The position numbers and the translations under genes are program-made. This document shows positions 48,601 to 59,543 of a DNA stretch of 64,000 nucleotides, in pieces (within the stretch, counting starts at the first letter, position 1; the number at the start of each line of letters is the position of its first letter). The DNA is from Bryum argenteum (lineage: Eukaryota > Streptophyta > Bryopsida > Bryales > Bryaceae): contig CM073327.1 of NCBI GenBank assembly GCA_037043015.1, positions 10,770,727 to 10,834,726 on the forward strand, in the 5' to 3' direction. The notes beneath the pieces were generated by a model, which did not search any database, was not told the origin of the DNA, and saw only the letters and a list, made by a program, of their open reading frames with translations.

Positions 48601-49605
48601 CAAGCGAAGAAGCGGTTGCATGCAGTAACAGTTGCTGCTGCGACATGTTTCATGTTCCCTCTTGCCATGTTCAAAGTCTCATTTGTAAGCATTTCCCCTC
48701 TCAAGCTATATTTCCACTTCAGCACTCCAATGCCTCGAGGATTGAAGTTAGTTTCTGGGTTTGTTGTTGGCAGGGGCACCGAGCATCGGCCGCAGAGCCG
48801 CATGGGCATGCTGCGTGGGCGTACATAAGCACTATTTTATTCGGCATTGTGCTGATTTTTTATGTGGATACTTTTGTTGAAGACAGGTAACGTACTCCAT
48901 TTGCTTCGAGGCTTTTCTTATTGAGTAACCAAACCTTAAACAAAGGATCCCTGTGCAATTTCTTTGTTATGTTCAAAGTATGCTCATGTTGGCGCAATAA
49001 TAATATTGTTTTTTGTGTGGGGCAGGTTGCATATTGTTGTTGCCTCTCCGAATCATATATTGGTCACAGGAGTTGGCATCGTCATCTTCGAGTATCTTTA
49101 TGGGATGGACTTTTCCTTCCTCGGCTTCCTTGTTTGCGCCGCTGTCCTCGGCATAGGTAAAACATCTCATCATCTGGGATCCTTTTGAATATGTGTCACT
49201 TGCATCATCAGTGAAAGCTTGTCTTGGTTTTAGTCAAAAATAGAAATAATATCCCGTTACGAACTACACATTGTTTCTGAGAGGAGAAATACTGTTCATT
49301 TTCTGAAGCATGAGCGTCAATGCAATTTTTTGTAACCAGAAAGTCCCTCGTTTCTTTACATCTTCTTGAAACCATGTTGGATAAGATGAGAGAGTAGTTC
49401 ACGTTCTTCATACTCCTCTTTTAGAAGTGTAGAGTATCATATCCTCCATCTGTGCTTTTTTGGGGGCATTCTCAACGTGGGTGGTTGACACGCAGGAATT
49501 TTCGAGGCAACTGCAACTGACAAAAGCGGTCGGGATCTAGACCAAGGAAACAACTTCTTGAAGGAAGATCGTCCGCCACTGAACGTATCAACCCTGCCAT
49601 CTTAG
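45658..49605 (+). CDS. Polytopic membrane protein resembling the N-terminal half of ZnT5/MTP12 zinc transporters, 365 aa, 10 exons
   Basis: Exons: 45658-45728, 46371-46563, 47098-47183, 47291-47375, 47662-47740, 47834-47976, 48598-48684, 48774-48886, 49026-49156, 49496-49605. All phases agree. Translation predicts about ten membrane helices (residues about 33-50, 54-74, 90-110, 120-136, 146-163, 192-210, 228-246, 260-280, 296-312, 316-332). LLWANGLRNCGPVRTIL, KKRLHAVTVAAATCFMFPLA and STILFGIVLIFYVD resemble the N-terminal transmembrane region of ZnT5/MTP12, which acts in the secretory pathway. The catalytic cation-efflux half, with its HxxxD zinc site, is absent: the frame stops after a short polar tail ending STLPS. 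The protein may be a stand-alone partner subunit, or a DMT-type transporter of other function. Nine introns are seen; intron 5 is AT-AC. The start (MASQRNQNGHMIDTSFLL) is the first ATG in frame in a GC-rich leader. Confidence 0.82.
47741..47833 (+). other. U12-type AT-AC intron (intron 5 of the ZnT5-like gene)
   Basis: Exon 5 ends TCGCCTTTCT and the intron begins ATATCCTCC, matching the minor-spliceosome donor ATATCCTTT at its first seven bases. It ends GCGTAC. A branch-site-like ATCTTTGAC (consensus TTCCTTRAC) lies 12 nt before the AC end, within the usual 10-16 nt range. Splicing here keeps the frame and yields SYSPF joined to SFGSGSMK. The only in-frame GT-AG alternative would use a 36-nt intron, which is too short for plants, and would add 17 residues with no counterpart expected. 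Confidence 0.8.
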
Positions 49606-50851
49606 CACGCTCTTGGTAAGTGTATAATGATAGATCTATTCATGCTTCTATGAAGCAAGAAGTTGCATGGGAAAGTATAAGATAGTGCATGTCTCAATGG
49701 TGGTTACCTCATGAGTCATTCCGTTGTTAGTTGCAGAGCTACTTCAGAATTTAATTCCTGCTTGATGTTGTTGGGTTTGCCTTCGAACTACAGGTACCTT
49801 CGAAGTTGCTCACATTGAGAGAAGCGTTGTGGAGATGCGTTCACATGCGTGACATGCGCAAATGCTGATCACTGCCCAAGAGTTTTCCTTGTGGTGGCAG
49901 GTTTGATTTCACTTCCTTCACTCCATGCGCAGTCCTTTGAATTTGTCTGTGACCTTATTGCATTTGGCGATCTGACATTTTTTTGTGACCTTATTGCATT
50001 CGGCGATCTGACATTTTTTCATGGACTTTTGGGTCAGCAGAGGAGACATCACGGTGAAGGCCCTTAATGCTCCTGATTGATTCAGCACCATTTTTCGTCC
50101 AGTGGAAAGTAAGGTTATGTATTCAAATTATACCATTTTGTACCTTATCCTCTTTATATTTGGAATTAGATGTCAAATTTCTCTATTAGCATGGGGAGTG
50201 AACATTACATTAAATACTCCCAGAATATTTTATCGATACGCTCTTTTCAATTTGTCTCTGATTAGTTTCGAACAAGTACAAACACAAATTTTTTTGAGCG
50301 CTTTGATTACCTCACAATATTACTTCACTTGTTCTATGCAAGTGGAAAAAATGAAATTGAACTCCAATAGCAACTGGTATCATACACAACATGAACATGC
50401 TTGGAGGAGTTTGTATCACCCTACTTGTATTTCTACGATCAGCTCTCAACCAAAAGAAGCCCTGAGTACCAAGTGACAACACATATAACACACATACCGA
50501 AAACATGCTTGTAGAAGTTTGTATCACACACTCTACTTGTTCCATTTTGAACATGGATAATAACCTTTGGTGCGCCAAGACTTTATGATTACTAGATCAA
50601 ATGTTATTTAATCATGTATCCCTACAAAGATCTTGGTGTGAGCTATCCCCTTACTATCATTGCACCTCTCATTTTCATCAATTGAAAATAGTCGGTGAAT
50701 CTTGGTCGATCAAATTTTGCCTAACCTTGGTGTGCCAAACCTTTATGGTAAGCAGAGCAATTGTTATAAAATCATATATCACTACAAAGCTCTTGGAGAG
50801 AGCTATTCATCCAAATAGGGTAACACCTTTTAATAATCAAGATTGACCTTA
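49606..50851. other. 3' flank of the ZnT5-like gene and AT-rich repeats
   Basis: The first few hundred bases are probable 3' UTR. A 28-bp-type unit (CTTATTGCATTTGGCGATCT / CTTATTGCATTCGGCGATCT) is tandemly duplicated at about 49952-50012. From 50560 to 50850 a dispersed repeat appears (GAGCTATCC, CTACAAAGCTCTTGG) that recurs inverted at 54100-54480. Confidence 0.45.
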
Positions 50852-50925
50852 ACCCTTGAACGCCCAAGCAAGCCCCTTGGGCTTGCTTTTGAGTGTATTT
50901 TCCACACTGCTGGGCGTTTAAGGGT
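50852..50925. mobile_element. 74-bp palindromic mini-element with ACCCTTGAACGCCC ends
   Basis: The ends are TA|ACCCTTGAACGCCC and GGGCGTTTAAGGGT|TA, inverted and flanked by TA. The left half also has its own hairpin (CCAAGCAAGCCCCTTGGGCTTGC). The end sequence is a variant of the ACCCCTAAAGG family, so this may be its smallest deletion derivative. Confidence 0.6.
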
Positions 50926-53296
50926 TAATCACACAAAGTTTCCAATATCGATTAGACATTCTAGGACAAAGGAAGTACGTAAGTTGGGAGACTCTGGTGT
51001 AGTTGAAAAGAAAAAATACATGAGACCCATCAAAATTAGAGGGGCCTTGAAATGCTGTAAGAAAGAACTAAGAACCCCGATTCCATTCAACCGCTAAAAT
51101 GGCACTTCTCATTTTTCTGAACGACAATTTAGAAACCATGTGACATTAAAGAATTTGAAGGTGATATTACGGAATTTGAATGATATTGTGTACATATTAG
51201 TGATCTACAAAAATGTGTGATATTACAGAGTACACCATTGTGTAGGTATGCAAATGCAAGTTTTGGTGTGACTAAATGGCATATGGCAAAGTGCCATTAT
51301 AACATAATTGAGGTTTTAGGAAGTTATAGCGAAGAAAATTCACGTAGCATTTGTACCAAAAATATACATTCTTTCTTAATGGTGTTGCATTGATCTTTGA
51401 GGTGGCAAAAATATGTAATTTATATTTCCCTTGCATAGCTATCGAAGAGCTTTCTAATGCAAAATTTCTCATCCTTTTATTCTATGTTAAATGTGAGTTT
51501 GGTCGAACTCCAAAGGAGTTCGTCATGATTGTGCATGTTTATGCACATATAATCAAACTAATAAATCAACCATGAAGCAAAAGAAGATTGGGTTACTAGT
51601 AAAGTTACATCATGACACATGAACCAATTTTTTTTGTAAAACAACTCAAAAATGCATGCCAAGAAGTTATTAGTTGTCCTATTCATCCCACTAATAAAGT
51701 ATTACCATATCGAGAGGAAACAAGGAAAAATTTAGAATTATGACCAAAAACTTATAATTAGAATTAGAAATAAAATTATTTTGAAACTTGCTTAGGCGCT
51801 ACTTTTTGAACTTCTTGATTCTTAGCTCTTGCTTGGATTTGATGTAAGAATCACTTGCCAATGTAAAGGGAAACATTGAATGAGGAATAAAGCGTTTTTG
51901 CACAAATTGTATGTAAATGAAAGCTTTATTTGGTTCTTAGCAAGTAAGCATTTTGATGTTGCACTTGACAAGATTGGATTTTTGGGTTTTCAAGAAGTTT
52001 GAGATTTTCTTGAGAGTTGAGATGTATTGCAACAATTAAAATAAAAGCTAGTGTTCCTGTAATTATACTTTGTAGTGTGCATAAATGTATTGGCAATTTC
52101 ACAAAAGAATTGATTATCTTCAAATAGGTGCACTTTGCATCATATTTGCATAGTTTAGAGGTGCTAGAGGGGCGCTTGTTCAAAAGTGCTATAATTATGT
52201 AGTCGGAAGTACAACCAAAGTTACCAAACCAACACATGGAGGGAAGAATTTTTAGTGTAGGGTCGGGACGAGGTCGAGCACGGGGACGAGCAAGGGAAGA
52301 GAACAACAAGGAGTTGAAATATGTGAGAGAGGAGACAGTAGTAGGTGTGGCAACACCGTGGAGCATGCTAATTAGTGTAATCAAAATAGTTGTCGATGCA
52401 TTTGTTGTTTTTGCAAGTTGGGTTGCTAATTTTGTATACTTTGGTATACTATGGATAAAAGCTTGCATACAATAGGGAATAAAATTACGAAAAGATTCTA
52501 ATAGAAAAACTAATTGTTTCCTTGACCTTGAACATTTTTGAACAAATTGAGAAATGAGATCTTTGCTTTTTTTGTAAGATGATATGACTATAAATATGTC
52601 ATTAAGACACCAACATCAGTTCAAAGCTTAAGTATCAATAAGTGACAAGTTGAACACGATAATGTATATCAAATTCTTATCAATAGATGTAATTGTGTAT
52701 ACTTGAGCAAACCTTTTTACAGTTGAGATATTATTGGAAAATGAAGACATTTTTGAGATCCTTACAGAATGAAGTGTGCAAGGTTTTTTGAAATACCTTT
52801 TTTACATATCTTAAAAATTTACTTACAACATGTTGCAAGAATACTTATACTTGATTAAGTGGGATGAGTGTAGGCAAGTCTCAAGCAAGGAGAAGATATG
52901 GAGGGCGTCATAGTGCCATGAAATGAAGGCCAATAAAATGTAAGAAGAGATAGAGAAGGCGCCATGAAATCAAGGCCAACACAATATAAGAAGACATAAA
53001 AGAACGTGGATTGTTATGAAAATTGAGTACGGAGCGGCCATCGCATTCAAACCTTGACAAGGCTCCGACTACGTGCTATAAATAATTTGTGGATGCTTGG
53101 TACCCTTAATGAACTTCATGATGCTTCAACACAATAGGAGGAAATTCAAGAAGACACACCAAAGTTGAATTGAATTCAATCAAAGAATAAGAAGCAAACA
53201 CACACAAACATATGATTTAATCCACTTCAAATCAGCGTTAGTCAAAAACTAATAGTGTTAAATGTAATGTTATTATAAATACTAACCAAACACTTA
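50926..53296. other. AT-rich intergenic DNA, no supported gene
   Basis: The longest frame is 180 codons on the minus strand (51926-52468), overlapping a 79-codon + frame (52236-52475). Neither has a recognisable motif, splice context or relative here, so I do not call a gene. A 40-bp phrase (GCGCCATGAAATCAAGGCCAA) occurs twice near 52910-52985. Confidence 0.5.
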
Positions 53297-53874
53297 ACTC
53301 CTAACTCTCCTTGAAGCCCGTAATGGGTTTTTGCAATTTTGGGCAGCCTAGATGAAGGGGTTAGAAGTAATATTTTTGCCCAAGAGTTTTATTGGGTCCT
53401 CCTTATATTGCAAAGTGTATGTGGTAAAATTTGTAAAGTCGAAGTCCAATTTTTGAGCCATCTAGGACAATCCTTGGGTTGCGAGCCGAGATGGGGCAGC
53501 TTAAAAAAGTAACTTCTTAATTTATTTATTTTTGAAACATGTTCATCACTAAATCACTATCAAATTTCAAAGTGACTCAAGTCAAAAAGTTTACCAATTT
53601 TACAAGGGCAGCCTCCAAAAATTTCAAAACCAATCTTCGCAATGCCCAAAAAAACTTGGGAAACAAACTTTGGATGTTACGATCTCTCAAATGGTAAACA
53701 ATCAAAGGTCAATTTTTGAACAGTAATCAAGCGTATTCTTAAGTACAAGATCTTACGGTTGGAAGTTTTAAAAAAGAAAAAGAAATTGGTTCACACCCCC
53801 ACGAGTGCTTAGAGGTAGAGAATTGTAGTTTTGAGGTTTCAAGCTCCCAAAAAACACCAAGGAGATTTAGGGGT
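53297..53874. mobile_element. MITE of the ACCCCTAAAGG family, long form, inverted orientation, 578 bp
   Basis: The ends are TA|ACTCCTAACTCTCC and GGAGATTTAGGGGT|TA. Read on the minus strand the interior matches the 580-bp copy at 26248-26827: AACCGTAAGATCTTGTAC, ACATCCAAAGTTTG, CGGCTCGCAACCCAAG. The left end has drifted. Confidence 0.75.
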
Positions 53875-53878
53875 TAAA

Positions 53879-53881
<3 letters not shown>

Positions 53882-53971
<90 letters not shown>
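53882..53971. repeat. (AT)n microsatellite, 90 bp
   Basis: Long pure AT run immediately after the right end of the MITE. Confidence 0.97.
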
Positions 53972-53975
<4 letters not shown>

Positions 53976-54099
53976 CACAAGAGCTTTTTAGTATTGTTGA
54001 ACTTCCAACTTTAATACATCCTCTCTAATAATGTCTCATCGATATTGCAAACCTCTTGGGATTAAGCTCAATTTTGACAATTAAAAATAAAAATAAAAT

Positions 54100-54500
54100 A
54101 ATAATAATAATTAAAAAATAGCTGGATGGATAGCTCTCTCCAAGAGCTTTGTAGTGATATATAATTTGATAACATTTGTTTCATAATCATAAAATTCTGG
54201 CCCGCCAAAGGTTGGGCAAATTTTGATGGATTTAGAATCAAATGCCCTAATCTCAATGATAATAGTATGTGCAATGATAGTGAGCGTAAAGTTGTCACTA
54301 GAAGATTTGTAGTGATATATGCTTTCGTAACATTTGCTTTTAATAACCTACCAAGAATCACACACCTTGAGCTGAATTGATGATAATGAGAGGTGCAATG
54401 ATAGGTAGTGAATAGCTCTCACCATGAGCTTTGTAGCAATATATGATTTGATAATATTTGCTCTAATATTCATAAAGCTTTGGCTTGCCAAATTTTGGGT
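54100..54500. repeat. Dispersed repeat (GCTTTGTAGTGATATATAATTTG family)
   Basis: The phrase GAGCTTTGTAGTGATATATA, with TTTGATAACATTTG and a GCCAAATTTTGG-type ending, occurs about three times in tandem here. It occurs in the opposite orientation at 50560-50850 (TATATCACTACAAAGCTC). Confidence 0.65.
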
Positions 54501-57500
54501 AAAACTCCTACAACCATGTTCATGTTATGTGTTGTATGTATGTTTCAGGTATTGAAAGTTCAATTTTGTTTTTTTCAATTATGAGCTCATAATGCACAAT
54601 CATACAATGGGTGAAAGAGTACCATGAGGTGATCAAAGGGCTCTGTCAATACATTTATAGTTTGGTGAATACATTATAGTCTTGTGATCACAGTGCTCAA
54701 TTTTGTAACTTGTTTGAAACCATGCAACTAAACATTTTGGGACAAAATCAAAAGGGCAGACATTTTGGGACAAAATAAAAAGGGCAGACATTTTGGGACA
54801 CATGGCATACTACAATATATGAGTGACAATAATGTTTGAATTTGGTATTTTTCAAGATTTTCACTACATTTTTTAAACACCTTTTAGATGTATCCTTCTG
54901 AAGAAGAACTTGGCTATGATCTTATAAAAATAGAATCAAATACATTTTTTTTTTTACTTTTAAAATGATAGGATATTTGAGTTTTGAATTTTTAAAATAT
55001 TTTAATAAATTCCCTTAATACAAGGTATAAAGATTGGGAATTTGGTTCAAAAAATGGGAAACGTCAAACAAGGGATAGGGAACTAAGAACAAGGGATGGG
55101 AACCGGAAATGAAGGATGGAAAATGAGGGAAGGTGCATACTTACCTCAGTGTATGCATTATGCACAAGGCTTTTGACTCCTTGTAATTTTTAAAGAGCAC
55201 CAAATAAAGAGCTGCCCCTCGCGACGAGGAGACCTTACTTGTTTCACATAATTGGCTTGCAATCATAAAACATGCCACATATTTGTACACCCAAAAAAAG
55301 GAGTTTTCTTGAGTAAAATGCATGCCTTAAATTTATACTTCATCAGATGGGTATGCATTTTTTTTTATCATACAAACTAGACTTGATATGGGATCCAACC
55401 TAAGTGATTGGGCCAAAAACTCATAATGAAGAAGTTATGGTCCCTCAAAGTTTTGACCCTTCATCGAGAACATCAAGGACGTATAGGGGGTTACAAATAA
55501 ATTCCTGCATACCTTCTTCGTAAATTTCAAGCATTTTGTTAAGTTTTATAGGCCCCCTAAGGGTTAAGTTTGTGTAAACATATTCACAACTTATCCAAAA
55601 ACAGGAATTTGAAGCTCACACTAAAGTCATATCTTCTTTCAAGAGTGACTTTGTTTTGGTCCCTAAAACATCACTTTCCCATTTTACAACAGAGTGAAAT
55701 TTTGCAAGACTTCAAACTTTCAACATTGTCATTTCACAAATTCTTGAGAAATCCAAATTTCAAAGTTTCTTACGTCTACATACAACGTATTGGACCCTCT
55801 ATTTACATACTTCAAAACACGTCAAAAAAATAAATTAATCTTCCACTAACCCCTGATCGTCATAAAACTTATTAAAAATAAAAAGTGTCATGGATGAAAT
55901 TGAAGGTAACTTATTCAAATCTCAATTGTAAAATCTTGCAGTAAACTCATAGTAGGTCATGTGAACCAAATCCTAAGATATGAAGCCTTATAGATTGAGT
56001 GATCATAATATATCAGTACTAAAAACAAATTACAAAATTTCATCATTTTCACTTTAGTGTGGAGATTCTACCAACAAATCAATTGCAATTTAAAAAGCAC
56101 CACTTAGAAAGTTGTCCACTTCATCTCAAGAACACCCTTGCACCAAAAAAAATTATTGGCTCATATAGTAGCCTTGCAATGGTGAAAACTGCCAAAAAGT
56201 TTACAAAGAAAAAGTAGTCAAAATTAAACTCTATACACTCAAATTATGTCTTATCCTCAAAACATCTTGATCAAATCAAGATTTCTATCACTAAAACTAG
56301 ACCCTAATTGGAAGTCATCCCAAAATATAAAGTTGAAATCCAACTATGGAAGGAGATATAGCCCCTCAAATTTCATCCGTTTTTTCACATTTTTCATCGT
56401 AGAAACATCATTCTTAATTTATTACCAAAGTTGAATGGTTCAAAAAGCTCATAACTAGAATGTTGTAGAATTCATATCAAGATGATGATTGTATTAAAAA
56501 AATTTATGAATAACTATTTTTGATTCCACATGATTGGCTTGCAATGGTAGAACATGCCTTCTTTTTGAAATCCCAAAACCAAAAGCTGTCTCACTAAAAT
56601 GCATGCCATTAATTCATATTTTATTGTATGAATTTGCAAATTCGTCACACAATAGAGACTTGGTTTGGAACCCAACTCAAGTGTCATCATCAAAAGTGAA
56701 GTTTGGATGAAGAAGTTAGGGCTTTCTCAAGTTTTAGACCTTCATCCAAAATGTAGAAAAACAACATTGGGGACGTTTAAATGTTAAAAGAGTTATAAGG
56801 CCTTCATCCTTTTAAGGCTTGAGTGCAACTATTCTCTTGAAGTAGAAATGGGCAGCAACAACCATTGTAGAGGCATTTATACAATTGAGTAAAAGCACTG
56901 AATCCTAGTAGTAATGAAATCTGTCTCAGTGCATTGAACGTCACGGAGGTGTAGATACGATGACCGTAGATCATGCATATGTTTTGCTTCTCAAATTTAG
57001 CATGATAATTAAAGGTATGTTTCAGGAATCCAATCTTATGGATCTGATAGTAAATGTACACTATGTTCCGAGAATTTTTAGGGAGTGATTAACCCCATGG
57101 TTTTGGTGAGATTGCATAAAAGAAATCACAAGACATCGAGTTTAGATAAGTTGCAGGCTCTTGACACTTTTAGAAAAATGTTGGTGACACCACGACTCTG
57201 ACTCAATCGCGATGGTGCTCAGAAGAGTGAAGTGCCCAGAAGTGCTCATTAGTATATATGATGTGCATGCCTCAAAAAAATGGGAATCAAATCTTTGAGC
57301 TAATTGATTGCAATTCGGGTCTGGCTTCTCATACGTATTTTCATACACTGTATCTAATTCCACACTAAACTCCTTGTAAATCACAAGGTGTCTCATAAGA
57401 GGAGGCTTGCAATGTATCAATAGAAAGCTATTTGTTTAAAGACAAACTTCCTTTTAAAGTAATCTCCAAGGTACAGACTGGAAGACATGCGAATACACAA

Positions 57501-57621
57501 AAAACACAATATTATGGGGCACTCTGACAGTTAAGGGTTATTTGGTTTAGGAAAAAGAAAATTCAAAATAAAATAAAAAACTAAATAAAAATAACTAAAG
57601 GCATGAACAAAGATATAATTG
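54501..57621. other. AT-rich repeat-derived DNA, no gene
   Basis: A triplicated phrase (GGCAGACATTTTGGGACA) occurs at 54730-54800. Family-like ends occur at about 55550 (CCCCCTAAGGGTTAA) and 55846 (TAACCCCTGATCG), suggesting older MITE copies. No coding frame is supported. Confidence 0.5.
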
Positions 57622-58455
57622 ACCCCTAAAGGTGAGCAACCTCAAATCACCAAAAATCCTCTTTTATGCTAAGATGCAAATTTTTAGTGAGTTTTGACAA
57701 ATTTTGAAATATGTAACCTGAGGATCTAGTACCTAACTTGTACTATTGTACATGAACATGCACACCAAATCTTGGGTTAAAATTCTATACCATTTGTGAG
57801 ATTGTAACTTTCAAATTTGAAAAAAAAGTTATCTCAATATTGTAAAATGGCAAAGTAAAGTTTTGGGAGCCAACAAAACCATTTATGAGAAGAAAATAGA
57901 CATGAGGATCTTCAAATTCTTGTTCCTAGGTGAGTAAGGAATATGTCTCTGTAATCTTTATCCTCATAGGACCTATAAAACTTGAAGAAATGCTTGATTT
58001 TCACATGAAGGTATGTTGAAATTTAGATATAAAGGCCCAATTTCAACAATTAATGAGGCATGTAAAAAATTATTGGATTGAAAATCTAAACATTGAGATC
58101 ATAACCTTACTACCTTTTCTACATGTGAAAAAAATGAAACTTGAAAAAAAGTAAAGCCTCAATTTTTGGTGAATTTTTGAAGTTTCTGCATTTTAATCAA
58201 TTTTGGGCAAATTCGGAGGATAAATGAGCATATACAACAGTTTGGGCAAATTTCAAATTGTGTTTTCAAACTTAGACCGTGAATATCTCCTAAAGTATGA
58301 GGAATATTGGAGCATGAGATTGTGACTTTTTAGAAAGCTATAGAAAAACTTTACAACGTGCAAAAGGTTTCAACTTCATGCGTGCTAAAAATAGTAAGTC
58401 AGAGGTTAATTAAAGTTCAATCGACCCGATTTGGACCTCACTCACCTTTAGGGGT
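57622..58455. mobile_element. MITE of the ACCCCTAAAGG family, 834-bp form
   Basis: The ends are ACCCCTAAAGGTGAG and CTCACCTTTAGGGGT, perfect 15-bp inverted repeats. The right side is followed by TA; the left is preceded by TG. The interior (CATTTGTGAGATTGTAACTT, AAATCTCATGCTCC-like words) is unlike the 260- and 580-bp forms but resembles DNA near 8020-8480 and 55850-56780. Confidence 0.7.
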
Positions 58456-59543
58456 TAAACTATAACTGATTTAACAATTACCTTGAGCAATTAACTGAGT
58501 AACTGACCAGACTTCAAGTCATGTACAGTAACTTTGCAACTCGAAAGTACAATCGGCACGCTTGCAACACAAGCACCAAAAAGAATAGAGCAATTAGCGG
58601 AGTTCTACCATCTGACAAGCCATAATTTCGACACACGCGGTTGGAACGCAGTTGCTCACTACCTGCCGAATTGCACTGGAGCAGCTCCCGCCCAAATATT
58701 ACGCCGTTCGTAATGGTCATGTCACCTTCACGTAGTCATGTCCTGCTTTACATTTGTGAAAACAGAAAGCACAGTAGCAGATTCCAAGGGCTTTATTCCC
58801 CATCGCTTGACCTGTACATGGCATGTCCTCTTCTCCATAGCACAAATCCTTTGGAAAATCTAAAGGCAATAAATGTGACAGTAATACATGTCCAGCAATC
58901 ATCCATCCATTGTCAGTACCCTTCTCTTTCTAGCAAAAGTGAAGATAAAGGTTGCATAGCATGGGATATTCGCCACTCCATTATTTTTTAGCCATGACAA
59001 ATTCAAGCCCCACAGTTCAACTTCAGTCTGGGCAACGTGACAGTCAGGAACCTCTACGGTCCAGAATCAGTGCACGTTTGTCATGAAACGCAATATATGG
59101 TACTGTCTACTGGCAGCAGATGGGTGACAAGTATTATCGGTGGCAGACACCATTGTAATCTTTGTCAGACATCTGTGAAATGGATCATTCCACATTGTTC
59201 GAAACGTCCGTATACCAGCCATCAACCTACCAATCCAAATTCATTCGAACATCCTCAACTGAGATTCTTGGAACATTGATTTTTCATCATTTCGTAGGAC
59301 GCTTTAGATTGCTGCTCTGCCGCTGGGACCGTTTCTCCGTAAGACTGCTGAAGCGCTCACCACTTGCACGGTAGTCCCGTTCTCAAAATTTTGATGAACG
59401 GTCCTGTAATAAAGCGCGATAAAGGACATTCTTTCGATGGTACATGATACAAGTTTAAAACATCTACGGGTAGGGCTCAGTGAAACCTGCAGGAAGATGT
59501 ACTGTACTTATCATCATTAAGTAGATTACTGACCTGGTCATGA
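58456..59543. other. Downstream flank of the coiled-coil gene
   Basis: Moderately GC-rich DNA with several overlapping frames of 60-116 codons and no recognisable domain. It is probably 3' UTR and intergenic sequence for the minus-strand gene that ends at 59544. Confidence 0.4.

Noticed and set aside
51926..52468. 180-codon minus frame, the longest unexplained ORF
   Set aside because: Composition is that of translated AT-rich DNA; no domain, no codon bias, and it overlaps another frame on the opposite strand.
53831..54028. ORF with an Ile-Tyr repeat
   Set aside because: It is a translation of the (AT)n microsatellite.
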